Source: Lotus japonicus
Taxonomy: Eukaryota; Streptophyta; Magnoliopsida; Fabales; Fabaceae
Assembly: GCF_012489685.1 (NCBI RefSeq)
Contig: NC_080042.1
Coordinates: forward strand, 48,288,066-48,352,065
Direction of reading: 5' to 3'
Length of the DNA: 64,000 bases
Shown piece after piece: positions 52,985-64,000 of this stretch. The position numbers and the translations under genes are program-made. Within the stretch, counting starts at the first letter, position 1, and every line of letters starts with the position of its first letter. The notes beneath the pieces were generated by a model. That model was not told the origin of the DNA and did no database searches. It saw nothing but the letters and a program-made list of their open reading frames with translations.

Positions 52985-53330
52985 CTTCATGAAAAAAAAT
53001 AAACATTAAGTTTGCACTTATAGTCGTATTAAATTTTTTCAATCTATTATCACATGAATTTAGTTGTCATTATATATTTTATATCATTTATAAATGATGA
53101 CACTACTAACATTTATATTTTATGAAATTTTGGAAAGACAAAAGTCATTTGTGTATACTTATACATAAAATAATGAGAAAATGGTTGATGCACCGCCAAC
53201 CAACGTAACATTTTTTATACATAAATCCAATTGTTTTACGCCACATCAAAAATGTATTTTTATTTTAATTGAAATTAACCTGAAATGTAATTATTTGGTT
53301 TTTGTTCTTGCCATGAACATTGAGATAGGG
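52985..53330. other. Non-coding spacer
   Basis: AT-rich sequence between two Tat-type elements. No gene or repeat structure seen. Confidence 0.5.
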
Positions 53331-54197
53331 TGTAGTACCTATAGTAGAGAGAGATTGTACTAAGAGAGAACCTAGAGAGAGAGAGTAACCGTTTAGAGAG
53401 AGAAAATAACTGAATCACAAGTGAGTATTGATCAAATGAGCCAAGAGTCCCTTACAAATGGTAACCGCTCAATGTTGGGCCGATTGAGCCTCCCGGATGG
53501 AGGCCCAATTCCCAAGCTGGGCGACCGCCGCTTGGCGGGTAACTCCTGGGCGTAGGCCCCCTAAGGGCTCGCCCAGTCCATCAGTCCACAAGACACCAAA
53601 CACGAAGCATGAAGGCTAAGTGTGTCTTTAAGGATCAAAGTGACTAACTAAAAGCGCTATTGTGAAAAAATATTTAAATCGCCGACATGGCGTTAAAAGC
53701 AGTAAAATCCTTCGAGTCCACAAGTCCACGAGTCCACAAGCGGCGGTTTTGGAGTGTTTGGTCGCCGCGCTTGAAGGGCGATCGTGGTGAGTTTGGTCGC
53801 TTAGTGCCTTGACACGTCAGCGAAGCGGAAAAGTCAGCGTATCTTTGAATTCTCAACTGCCACTTTCGACGCATCACCTCACGTCATAAAGGGCAGAAAC
53901 CGAACCAACCCCACGCTTAAAACGCCTCCTAAGGTTGCGTTGTTTCCTTTTTCAGGGCAATCACTCCCTCTTGTCATTATGAGGCGCAACTCGCCATCTT
54001 CTACACGCAATGAAATGCTTGCTCAAACCCTACACGCGTCTTGTGCCGTCATCAATCCCTTGCCGACCCTCATTCTCCATTATTTTCCACTTTCGAAATC
54101 TTCACTCTCCTTCCCCTTAATCGCCCCCTAAAGATCGCTCTGACGCCACCTCTTTTCAGCACCTCATTCTTCACCTTTTCACAATTCCTCCTCCACT

Positions 54198-56428
54198 ATG
54201 CCACCCAAACAGCAAACCAGGAGCTCCTCTTGCCATTCCACTCCGCTTGTTCCCTCACGGCGCGACCTGGCGTCCCCAGTGCCTGTCAGGCCTCCCCCTC
54301 CCGGCGGGATCCCACTTGACCAATCGGAAGTCGCAACCTTTCATCTTAGGACTTTCCAGTCCCTCCCCCTTGTTGTTCAGTCCGCTCACCCACTAGAGGC
54401 TTTCAATCAGCCCTCCGATTATGAGACCCGCGACTCAATCTCAGACCTTTCCTCGAAAATCATAGGGTTTTGCCACGAAAAACCCTTGGACAACATCCTT
54501 GCTTACGGGGATTGTAAAGTGGTTGAGCGCCCTTGGTACCGTCGCAAGGCAGGCGACGTACATAACTTCCAATTCTTCTACATGTATGAGTACCTGTTTA
54601 CCGATCTGGGCATAAAACTTACTTTCTCACCCTTCGTTTGTTCGGTGCTGCGGGACATCAACGCAGCCCCTTGTCAAATGCACCCCAATGCCTGGGCATT
54701 CATGCGGTGTTTTGAAATCCTTTGCGACGCTCTCTATCGGAAACCGTCAACCGCTCATTTTTACTATTTCTATGATGTGGACGCCAAGTCCCTGCAGTCA
54801 CGCGGTTGGGTATCACTGAAGGATAGGCCTGACAACAAACGTTTTAACCACTTTTGGTCTAACGCCAAAACCCCACTTCGCACGCAGATATTTTAAAATT
54901 GGAGTGTCCGATGATAACCCTGAAGCTTTTACTCTAAGAGATGGGACCGCTCGTTTTCCCTTTTATTGGATAGAGAAGTCCAATGGGATTATCGACCCGC
55001 CGGAGAGTTCCCTAACCGACGATGACCAGACCATTATTAGTTTCTTCGCCAAACTCCCCATTCTTGACTGCACTCAGGTTATTGAAGAAACTCAACAGTC
55101 GTTGACCCCCGAATACCTAGGTCGCCGGACTCCCACCTGTTTGAACTTGTGCTTATTTGTATTACCACCTCACGCCAATTTCTTACTAACTTGTCTTTCT
55201 ACTTGCATTTGTTTTCCTTTTATTTTGGTGCAGAAAACATGGGGTTCACCATCGCCGAGCTTCTGAAGGTTCTGCCAAGAACCCAACGCTCTGGGCAGCA
55301 AACCTGATCCCCAACCTGCACTAGCGACCGAGGCTACTGTCACGTCTCCACAACGGGCGGAGGTGGCGGCCCAGCCCGTGTCAGGGGTTATGGCCATTCC
55401 TGGCGAGGTTGGTATCCCGCCAAGGTCCTCGACCCGGCCCTGCAGTCCTCTGCCCGACAGCCAAAGCAAAAAAACTTACACAAGTCCACCGCAACCGCCG
55501 CCGCCAGAATCTGACCGACTTTTCTCCAACCTCCTTCATCATGTTCCTGGGCAGGAATTTACCCTGGAGAAAGGTTCGTCCAATGGCCGCCCCTACACCT
55601 TGAGGGATACCGAGAGCTCGATCGCCTTCCTTCTTTCGCACATCAGCTTTGAGAGACTAGAGGAGGAAATTTTGAATTAAGGTTTGGACCGCGTGGGTGA
55701 GGAAGCCATGGCAGGCTTATTGCACGTCGGGGGGAATCTTTGGACACACCTTCCACCATTACCACACCGCCGCGAAAGACGCTGACAACTTGCGGCAGGA
55801 GGTGAGCCGCCTTCGGGCCGCCAACTCAGAGTACAACAAGAAGTGCAAAGTGATGGAGGCCAAACTGGCGACCTAGTAGACCGCCCACGAGGATAAGCTG
55901 GCGCAGGAAACTAACCGGGCCAAAGTCAGCTTGGAGTTTAGGGAAAAGAAGATTCTTAAATTTGAGAAGGCGCTAGAGGAGCTGAAACAAGAAACGCTGC
56001 AGGAAATCGCCACCAGGGATGAAGCACTAGCTGCTAAAGATCATAACATCGCTACCCATAACTCGGATCTTGAAATCTTGCGCGGTGAATTGGTGAAGAA
56101 GGATGAGGTTCTCGCCGACGTGAGAAAACATGCAAAAATAGACCTGGCGGCGATGGAAACTCAAGCAAAGGTCGACGCCGCAGCCCTTAAGGAAAGGCTA
56201 AGGAACGAAGCCGCCCTAGCCGTTGCTGTACAGCGTGAATATGGATTTTTCCTCGCCAAGGCTCAAGTCCGTCATCTCTTTAGTGATCTGGACCTACGTC
56301 CAATGGGAATGTTCAAGGAGATCACTCCTACCAGCTTGGTTGGTCTTGATGATCCTATGAGGGTTGGCGATATCGACTTTTTGAACGCTGGGGATCAAGA
56401 CAATGTTAATAATAATGCTAACATTTAA
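54198..56428 (+). pseudogene. Antisense ORF of the second Tat element, broken
   Basis: A 232-codon open start, MPPKQQTRSSSCHSTP, leads into the same domain as in the first element: GIKLTFSPFVCSVLRDINAAPCQMHPNAWAFMRCFEILCDAL, here with the Trp that is a stop in the other copy. A frame change near 54896 is followed by SDDNPEAFTLRDGTARFPFYW, then a likely intron (TTACTAAC near 55185, acceptor GGTGCAG near 55230) in the same relative place as in the first copy. Several stops follow in 55300-55880. The last part, 55931-56428, is an open Lys/Glu-rich coiled coil (KFEKALEELKQETLQEIATR) with an Asn-rich end. Confidence 0.7.
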
Positions 56429-56989
56429 TTGTAATATAATTTACCCTTTCTTGTGAATTGATCGATGTGTTGGTTGACCCCTTAGGGCCTGCTTTGTACT
56501 GGAAAATGTGTTATTTTTATTTCCAACCCTGCTTGTCAAGTTATTGCTGCGCTATTTCATACGCTCTTCCTCTCAATTCCTGAATTACATTTAACGACTT
56601 TAATTGTGTAAGGGTTTAACTAGGAATTTTTGCTCGATGTATTCCAACCGAGGCTGAAATCATACCTTTCTTCCTAAGGAAAAAGGGTGTTGCCTCGCCA
56701 AGCGTGTTTGGTCAAGGGCTTTGCCCATCAAGGCTTTGGTGCTCGGGTCCCAATGGCCATTTGGGGTCCCCAAGGCTTTACCTAGTTAGAAATGCTGACC
56801 CTTATTCTGGGGAGGCTTGTTGGATAAGGAGCTTATCCCACACATCGCCAACGGATAACGATGATTGCGGTGGCTTTTCCAGAGCGATTTCCAGACTTCA
56901 AAGGTCGTAATGGAATCGCCACCTTCAGGGAATTTTTCCCACCGAGCAACCGCCGTAATTCAGTTTTTCGATTGGTGAAGTCAATCGTA

Positions 56990-58504
56990 GGAATATTTCT
57001 GAAAGGGTTCATATTAGTCCCTGTCTTTATGTCGTCGCCTGACCTAGGTCTCTCCCCGGAAAAATTATTGGAAAAGGTCCTCATATTTGAAAATCATATG
57101 GAGCGAAGCCTCGCAGGAGCCCGGAACTCCGGCGAGTGCTTAAATGACAAGCTGACTGTGTTAAGTTAGCTGATGTGGAATAAAAAAAAATAAAAAATTA
57201 CAAGTCATATTTATTAAATAAAATTAACCTATTCCTAATTATAACCCTAATCTAATCAACTAATTTAATTTCCCCCCTAATCTTTAGAAAATCAACAAAA
57301 TAAAGTTTCCTGTTGATTGAACCCAGAAATTGAACCCAAAAAAATCATCATCCTCCTTCATCTTCTTCTTCTTCCCCAACCAAAACTGCAACCCTCACCT
57401 GCAACCGAAATCCCAACCCCACCACCACCCACCACCCCCAACCAAAACCCTAACCCCCACCTGCAAAAACACTAGGCGTTCTGTGTGCAGATCGAAAAGA
57501 GGAGGAAGAATCAAAGCGGCCAATGGAGGAGATGAAGAGAAGAATGTGGCATTCACGGCACACTGGGTCTTCCGCGTACGATGGCGATGACGGCGGAGCA
57601 AGGGCATGGGCTCAGAGCAGATCCCCAACTCAGATCTAGAACTTGTAATCGTGGGTTCATGCCTAGGTCGAAGCCTAGCCGGATGGTGTTTCCTGATATG
57701 GTGGGTGAGATGTGTTTCCTAAAATCATGGGTTTCCCAGGTAGTGTGATGGCTGGGTCGATTTCAACCTTGTATTGATCTGGAAGGATAGATGTGGACAA
57801 AGATGATGATGAAATTTGCTCAAGCTTGATTGAAAACATGGAAAGATTCATTCTTCATTCATACTGTAACTTGGGTTGTGATTATGTTTTGGGTTTTTTT
57901 TTTTTAATGGAAGGGATGATTGGAATGCAATGGCGGTTTCATTGTCAACGTGCGCAGTGAAACTGTACTCACATGTTGCTGGTCAAAACCATATTTTGTT
58001 TTCATGTCCTTCCAATCCCCATCCATCCCGATCAGATTGAAACCAAGAAGAAGATGAAGGAGGAAGAATGTGAGGTTGCAGGTAGAAGATGATGATGATG
58101 TTATTCTGGAAAATGATTCTGAGTTAGGGGATGAAGAAGAACTTAGATATGAACCCTAAATTGGTAGGGATGATTGGGAATTTGAGGTTAATTGAATTGG
58201 AATTAATTTGGGAGGAAAATGAATTTGTTAATTAATTATGATTAATTTTAGTTAATTAGATTAATAAAACTGAGATGTAACTTTTTTTTTATTTTTTAAT
58301 TTTTTTAATCCACGTCATCTTATTAAACCCAGTCAGCATGCCATTTAAGCACTCGCCGGAGCTCCGGCCTCCGGTGAGGATCCGCTTCAAAAAAATTTCA
58401 AAGACGAGGACCATTTACAATAAATTTTCCGATAAGGGACCTAGATCAAACAGCGACACCAAGACAAAGACTAATATGATGCTTAACCCTTTCTGAAAAT
58501 ACCC
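56990..58504. mobile_element. Fold-back (MULE-like) element with ~200-bp imperfect TIRs
   Basis: The left arm (about 56990-57215) and the right arm (about 58290-58504) are imperfect inverted repeats. Shared landmarks are GAAAGGGTT, ATATTAGTC, CTAGGTC, GGAGCTCCGGCGAGTGCTTAAATG-like segments, and an A-rich inner border. The interior (57216-58289) is AT-rich with a CCACCACC/CCCCAACC microsatellite-like patch and no transposase. A target duplication was not found; arms may be eroded. It separates parts of the Tat remnant. Confidence 0.65.
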
Positions 58505-58990
58505 TATCATATATATGATTTGCAAATACAAGTTTTGTGTTTTTACATCTTTTGGATGCCTCATTAAAAAACTTCCGAGGTGGAGAAAAAGAGTGCGTCT
58601 TTATTTTTTGTCCTTACTTTTTCAAAGTCTTCCTACTCGCCGTATCCCAGCGTCGCCTTCCCATGCCCCCGGCTACAACAACTCTCTTAGCTCAACATCC
58701 TTTGCCCCCGAAGTGCTTGCCTTCCACTCGTCACTCTTGAAGAATCCTTCACCTCGCCTAGATGCGTTACTAACTTTCGCCCATCTTCCGCCTCGCTTGT
58801 TATTGACCTTCTTGACCCCATCTTTATGTCGCCAACCCGCCTTTGGAGCCTTGAATATTCCTCTCGCCTTTATGACCTTAGTTGCAGATTATGCCACTTC
58901 CTGCTGCACGACCATCCCGTTTCCTTTGTCCTTCGAGCGGGACCCTTGTGGCACTGGTGGCTTGACCTTGGGTATTCCCCTTTCCTTTTT

Positions 58991-59922
58991 AGATTTTGGG
59001 TCAGTACAGGAAAAAAACGGGTTAGAAGGATTAAAAGATCAGTTGGGGTGGCTTGGTTTGGTCGGCTGCCAAACCGAAGTGGATATAAAAAAATTAACCT
59101 GACTTGATATTGAGACGAGATCGAAGGCCCAGAACAAACCCAAAGTCAATATGAACCAACCAAACCCTGATATTTTAGAAAATAAATCTCCAAACCTAGC
59201 TCCCAATTCCATCACTGCAGCCTCTCACTCTCTCATTTTCTAACTTCCATCAGCGGCAGCATTGCCTCACCCGCTCACTGCCACCTCTCCCTCTCTATTT
59301 TCTCAACGCTGCCTCATCTCTCCCTCTCTTCTCACTTCTCACTTCACTTCCCCTTCCCAAAAAACTCTAGATCCGCAACGACATATATGCATGGCTACGT
59401 CATCCTTGAGATCAATGTCCATCCTCATCGTCAACGACTATATCCATGGCTTCATCGTCCTTGAGATCAAAGAATTTGATGGATGTGCATGACATCGTCG
59501 TCCAGGTCCTCGCCTTTGATCACACTTTTGTCATCCACCATCGCCGTCTTCATGGATTCCGAAGTCAAGTTTTTAACTTTTTGTAGTTTCTAACCTTCAT
59601 CTTCTTTTCTGTCGCAAACTTTTAATTTATTGGATCATTGTAAGTTTGTAACATTGTATTAATATAGATCCATTGTAATTTATTCCAGATTTGTTGTTTA
59701 TGTTCTTCTTTGTTGGCATTTTTCTTCTTTTGTGTTATGTTTCTTCTATCTTCTTGTTCTTTTTTTTGTGCGATTATTTTATGGATTTACTACCCATGCG
59801 AATGAACGGAAGATGGCGGACCTGGTGGATTGATGTTCTTCACCCGGATTAAAACCGAGGTTTGGGCTCGAACCCGCTCGTTGACATCCCTAGGATTCAC
59901 AAGGGAGAGTATAGAAAAAAAT
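58991..59922. other. Non-coding, degenerate repeat sequence
   Basis: Contains CT-rich stretches (59220-59360) and a fragment near 59850 reading GGCTCGAACCCGCTCGTTGACATCCC, of the kind seen in degraded retroelements. No supported gene. Confidence 0.4.
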
Positions 59923-60259
59923 GGGGATAAATATGTCTTTTTCCTCCTAAAAGAGATAATTATTGATTTTAGTCCCCTTTAATTTTTTTTTAGATTTTGG
60001 TCCCAATATAATAATGAATTATTGACTTTGTCCTTCCGTTCATTTTTGTGGCAGCAACTGTCACTCACACATTTTGTGATAGTTTTTAAACCATCCAAAA
60101 TGTGTTAGCGGCGGTTTAAGCCGCCACAAATTACAGAAATAGATGAAGGGAACAAAATAAATAATTTACTCTTTTAGAGAGTCCAAATTTAGTGAAAAAA
60201 TTTAAAAAGAATCAAATTTAATAACTCACTATTTTAGAGGACAAAAACATATTTAACCT
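59923..60259. mobile_element. MITE-like fold-back element, ~337 bp
   Basis: The left end GGGGATAAATATGTCTTTTT and the right end, whose complement reads AGGTTAAATATGTTTTTGTC, are imperfect inverted repeats extending about 100 bp inward (TCCTCTAAAA/TCCTCCTAAAA blocks). The middle has a GC-rich hairpin, GGCGGTTTAAGCCGCC (about 60110-60125). Target duplication not defined. Non-coding. Confidence 0.6.
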
Positions 60260-61594
60260 AAAAGAATTTATTTCGATTCTATACTCTTTTCCATTTTAAG
60301 AATTGTTTTTTATAAAGAAAAGAAGGAATTGTTAATCTTTTATATGGGATATAAAGAAATCAGCCAGTGATAGCTTATAAAAAAAGTTGATGAAATGCTT
60401 GGCTCTTTATTCTTTAATGATTTGAATCTGTTCTTTTCTAAAGGAGAGATTCTGAATCCAAAAAGCTACAACACTGCAGAAGATTCTGAAATTGAAAATT
60501 TTTGTTATGTTCTTTACATTGTCAGTGCATCAAAATTAAACTCTTATTACAATATGAATTTTTATCCTACGGCTCTTAGTCGGAGCGGCAATAACACTGT
60601 ATATTTTGTTAACTAAGAAAACCATTTTGTTCTTAATTTGATTTTCATTGAGTAAATCTCACCGGGTTTGATCCTCTTATCCGAAATCATGTACTGACTT
60701 CTGTTTCTGAAATAATAAAATTGAACTTGGAAAAAAATTTCAATATGTTTTTTATGTATAAAAATTAATTTAGAGTAAAATACACTCACCGTTCAAGATT
60801 TGTCAAAATGATACTCCATCCAATTTTTGTTTACAAATATACACTTTGACTACCCCTTTTAAATTCTGCAAAGAAACATCAGAATCCGTCAAAATCTTTA
60901 GATAATGAATTATAGAGACAAAATATGGTCTGTTTGATGGTAGTTTTTGAAAACTTTATTTAAAATTCTTTTTAAAACTAGAGTTACATGGTCCTTTATT
61001 TTCATCTTAAAATCTGATCTTTCACCAAAAAGAAAAACTCACCACTTATCTTAAATCACAGTTACTCTAGACTCACAAGTCACAACAAATCAAAACTAAC
61101 AAAATAGCAGCAAACAACTTAACGACTCTGCCATCATGTAAGGAATCCAATATGGTTAAATATGTGTTCTGCTCATGTCTCTCTTCAAACTTAACAAGCA
61201 AGCGCTTTATGTTGATTCCATTGAGAATTTCCCATTTTTGAGCATATGTGTGATACAATGATAGTCTAGTAACCATTTTTTCACAAATCATCTATAAGCC
61301 ACCAACGAGCCCAAATATCTTTCAAAAATCTTTTATGTTGCTTGAATGGGCCATTACATTTTCCCCTATTTGCATATTTTAAACAATTTTTATTTCTTTA
61401 TCCATCACCACAACTTAAATGATTCAAATATATTTATCTCCAGTCTCCACCCACCAAACAAAATGAAAAACTCCATTTCTTATGAATTACCATACATTGA
61501 GATCACTGCATATATACAAATTACAAAAGACTTTAAATTAAACACACAATTATCATGACTTAAAATACAAAGTTTACAAAGGGAATATAGAATA
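60260..61594. other. Non-coding region downstream of the VIT homolog
   Basis: AT-rich. Small ORFs (for example 60395-60616 and 61073-61291) lack domain signals. It contains the 3' flank of the VIT gene. Confidence 0.5.
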
Positions 61595-62266
61595 CTAAAG
61601 TGCACTTGACCCAATCAACTTGGTTAGCCCAAAAGTAATGCACATAGCCAACCAACCTCCAATTAAGACCCTCAAAACAGACCTCAACACTGGAGCCTTA
61701 CCCAAAACTGCCCCTAACCAACCAAACACCACCAAAGCAAAACTCACTGCAGCCAAAACCACTGCAACCCTCACCTTATATCCCTTTATAAAAGAGGCTG
61801 CAAGCAATGGCACTATTGCACCAACACTAAAGGCCAAAGCTGAAGCTGCTGCAGCTTGCAAAGGGTTTGGCAAACTTTCTTTCTCTTCAGGATCATGATG
61901 TTCTCTGCCTCCATCGCTTCCTCTTTCTTTCTCTCTCTTGATTTGAGCAACTTCTATCTCCAACTGGGAGTACACAGACACAAACTCCCCTATGGCCATG
62001 CTGCAAGCGCCGGCCACCAGCCCGGCGAAACCGGATAAGATCATTGCCTTGATGTCTTGCTTGACCGCTCCCACGCCCATCATCAGGGATGCTGTTGAGA
62101 CCAGCCCGTCGTTGGCTCCCAAGACAGCTGCGCGAAGCCACTGAGATCTCTTTGAGTAGTCAAAGTCCTCGGTTTCGATTTCTAGAGGTGTTGTTGCTTG
62201 TTGCTCAAGGTCATTGTTTGGGAGGACATGTTTGGCTTGGTTGAGGGATGTAGGGTTGGATGCCAT
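61595..62266 (-). CDS. Vacuolar iron transporter homolog (VIT / nodulin-21-like), 223 aa
   Basis: A CCC1/VIT-family membrane protein, expected to move Fe2+ (or Mn2+) into the vacuole or another compartment. The start MASNPTSLNQ at 62266 is chosen because the preceding residues are His/Phe-rich and unlike the family, and a TATA box lies about 100 bp upstream. Five membrane segments: WLRAAVLGANDGLVSTASLM, AMILSGFAGLVAGACSMAIG, the AAAASALAFSVGAIVPLLAA stretch, VRVAVVLAAVSFALVVFGWL, and VLIGGWLAMCITFGLTKLIG. The GANDGLVSTASLMMGVGA and SMAIGEFVSVYSQ motifs are characteristic. A short charged loop (REKERGSDGGREHHDPEEKE) lies between segments 2 and 3, shorter than the metal-binding domain of full VIT1, which fits the short VIT-like/nodulin-21 group. 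Single exon, no defects. Substrate is inferred from family. Confidence 0.93.
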   Translation of the reverse strand: MASNPTSLNQAKHVLPNNDLEQQATTPLEIETEDFDYSKRSQWLRAAVLGANDGLVSTASLMMGVGAVKQDIKAMILSGFAGLVAGACSMAIGEFVSVYSQLEIEVAQIKREKERGSDGGREHHDPEEKESLPNPLQAAAASALAFSVGAIVPLLAASFIKGYKVRVAVVLAAVSFALVVFGWLGAVLGKAPVLRSVLRVLIGGWLAMCITFGLTKLIGSSAL

Positions 62267-62362
62267 GAGACAAAGGAAGTTAATTAGGAAAAGATAATCA
62301 AGAGTATTAAGATGAAGATGAGTGTGTTTGGAGGAAGTGTGGAAGACACACGCTACGAAAGG

Positions 62363-62371
62363 GGTATTTAT
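62363..62371 (-). promoter_or_regulatory. TATA box of the VIT homolog
   Basis: On minus, CATAAATACCCC lies about 100 bp upstream of the chosen start codon, a normal plant TATA-to-ATG distance. Confidence 0.6.
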
Positions 62372-64000
62372 GGATGAAAATGGTCTATGTTGGTGGAAAA
62401 AGTGGGGCAAGACCACTACTTAACATACAAAAGATATTCTGATCACCGGGTCCGGGTCAATGTGAATGCAGTTGAGGTAAATACTTGGTTGGGAAATTTT
62501 GCCGGCACAGTAAACGAGATTTCCTCCGTGCTGGATACCTGTGGACTGTGGTTTAAAAAGAAAAATTATTTATGTTATGCTCAGCCACAGTTGTACATGT
62601 ATTTGAAATTTCCGATGGGTCTAGAAATAGTGTAAATTTTTCCTAACTTGTTAAATAATATGAGAAAGAAGTGAATGACTGAAGGAAAATTCACTCAAAT
62701 TGTGAAATAGTAATCAAAGGATATATCGGACTAAAGGGTGCTTTGAGAGTTTTTTTACAGCAACTGAACTTTGTGTGTTGAAAATTATTGAGCCTGTGTA
62801 AAATTAGAACACTGAGTCTGTGAACAAGATGAAATGTGTGCAAAAGAGGTTACTATAGTTTTGTTTGTACTTCATGTGCATACTCTAACATTTTCTCAAT
62901 TGTGGCTGGGTATGCAATTTAGCAGAGGAAAAAGATATCAAACAAATGGGATGTCAATTTTCAGAATCAAAAGCATCTGAAAGTTGGAAAAGAAAACAGA
63001 AATAATGCTGTTAAGTATGTTTTGGAGACCAATGACACCCACTTAATTAAAGATAAAGACCTTTAGCAACAGACAATTGTAATCAAGTGGCAGAAAAATA
63101 TTCATAAGGATGTAATATGACTGCTTTTGTCCATAAAAAAAAAGATCACCTCTTTTATAAAAGTTCCAAATCACACATGAGGAGACTGTTGATCAGATAA
63201 AAAGCTTCATCCCAGAATAGTATACATAGAATCCCAAACGCAATTGAACTACTTAGGCAAAGGGAATTGATTTATTTGGTGGGAGAGGAAGAAGAAACTT
63301 AAGTAAGAGTTAACTGAACGACAATATATAAAAATGGTTTTGGTGAGCACAAAGAGTCAAGGACAAAGGTTAATTTAGGCGGTTATATTAAACCAGATGT
63401 GAAGCTCTGAAATGAGAATCATCAATAGGGCATGAGTATATAAGACAAGGACAAAGGTAATGATAACTCATATGCAAAAGGCTTCCTTTGCATGCAAAGA
63501 TTGGGGGTGAAGTGTGTTATTAAATTGTTCTTGTTTGTTTAATTTCCATCTTGTGCCAAAAATAAATTGAGGTATCTTGCCTTTCGTGTTGCGTTTTGAA
63601 ACACTTGAAATTCATGTGATTCTTACTTTAAGCTGATTCCTAGGATCATATTCATTGATAAAAAGCAACTTTAGCTGGGAACATTATTTTCATTTCTCTT
63701 TGTCACCTTTTTTTCCCGAGAAATGCTATTTTTTTCAAAACAAATCAATGAAATGCATTATGTACCATGTGTTTCTAGTGTATATATAAGGAAAACAGAA
63801 TGATTTGGCTGTGTAGAAGCAATTTGTTGTTTTTTAGTTCTAGGTTGTATTGTACGTTGGCTGGGAAACCAACATAATGATTTCATAAAAAATGATTATT
63901 CGAGGACTATTTTCTTCAATCCAAAGAAACGACTAAAATATATAAATAAAGACTTAAATCGGCTGAAAAATAAAAACTAGAAATATAAAGTAAAGGTTAA
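62372..64000. other. Non-coding region upstream of the VIT homolog
   Basis: AT-rich sequence without a supported gene, RNA or structured repeat. It includes the promoter side of the VIT homolog. Confidence 0.5.

Larger units (their letters stand above)
53331..58990 (-). mobile_element. Remnant of a related Tat-type element (LTR, antisense ORF), interrupted by a fold-back element
   Basis: The order mirrors the left end of 36961-52979: an LTR-like block (53331-53580, TGTAGTACC...CCCAGTCCA), then TCAGTCCACAAGACA comparable with TAAGCCCACAAGACA after the other 3' LTR, then a plus-strand antisense ORF of the same family (54198-56428), then a spacer, then GCCTCATTAAAAAACTTCCG at about 58559 comparable with GCCTCATTAAAAACC at 40601. 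The spacer is split by the fold-back element 56990-58504. Pol, gag and the 5' LTR are absent. The right boundary is uncertain. Confidence 0.65.

Noticed and set aside
58515..59102. 195-aa plus-strand ORF
   Set aside because: Pro/Ser/Leu-rich text in a degraded repeat region, with no motif and overlapping alternative frames; likely chance.
1..64000. tRNA, rRNA or riboswitch genes
   Set aside because: I saw no sequence with tRNA or rRNA hallmarks; TGGTATCAGAGC matches are primer binding sites of retrotransposons, not tRNA genes.

Overview
The window is nuclear DNA from a flowering plant. Evidence: a single-exon CC-NB-LRR resistance gene of the RPP13-like type, a VIT/nodulin-21-type transporter gene, Tat-lineage Ty3/gypsy and Copia retrotransposons, a PIF/Harbinger transposon with its two usual ORFs, a MULE-like element, hAT and Stowaway MITEs, and plant-type GT-AG introns. 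The style of the NLR, of the VIT homolog and of the repeats suggests a eudicot, most likely a legume; the species is inferred, not shown. Everything was read by eye without database searches, so family names rest on motifs and structure.

Layout. (1) 1-7425: 5' part of a minus-strand Ty3/gypsy (Tat-like) element with an open gag-protease ORF and an open pol ORF that runs off the window; its LTR (6884-7425) is a perfect 226-bp-arm palindrome. (2) 7426-16140: an intact CNL resistance gene (8601-12242) with a MITE in its promoter and a long 3' region carrying exon-like modules. (3) 16148-17603: MULE-like element with ~326-bp terminal inverted repeats and 9-bp target duplication. (4) 17817-21895: complete PIF/Harbinger transposon (intact transposase; ORF1 with one stop). 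(5) 22181-25422: second CNL, a pseudogene in which the NB-ARC after a mutated P-loop is replaced by a poly(A)-tailed retroelement piece. (6) 25820-30737: complete, recent Copia element with identical LTRs and one in-frame stop, inserted in the 3' region of the pseudogene. (7) 30738-36960: rest of that 3' region, an orphan third copy of the 3' module, two hAT-type MITEs, an LTR-like piece and a 5'-truncated LINE. (8) 36961-52979: a Tat-lineage Ty3 element (359-bp LTRs, TSD CTAGC) with gag and pol on minus and an extra antisense ORF on plus, split by a 6.5-kb non-coding LTR-type insertion (43843-50361, TSD CTGAG). (9) 53331-~59000: remnant of a related Tat element with its own antisense ORF, interrupted by a fold-back element. 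(10) 59000-64000: gene-proximal DNA with a VIT-family transporter gene on minus (61595-62266).

Only two ordinary genes look functional: the CNL at 8601 and the VIT homolog at 61595. The CNL locus is part of a tandem duplication (copies A, B and a 3'-only copy C), and most transposons sit inside or between those copies. Most disabling point mutations in the transposons are C:G to T:A transitions creating stops, as expected from deamination of methylated cytosines in silenced DNA.
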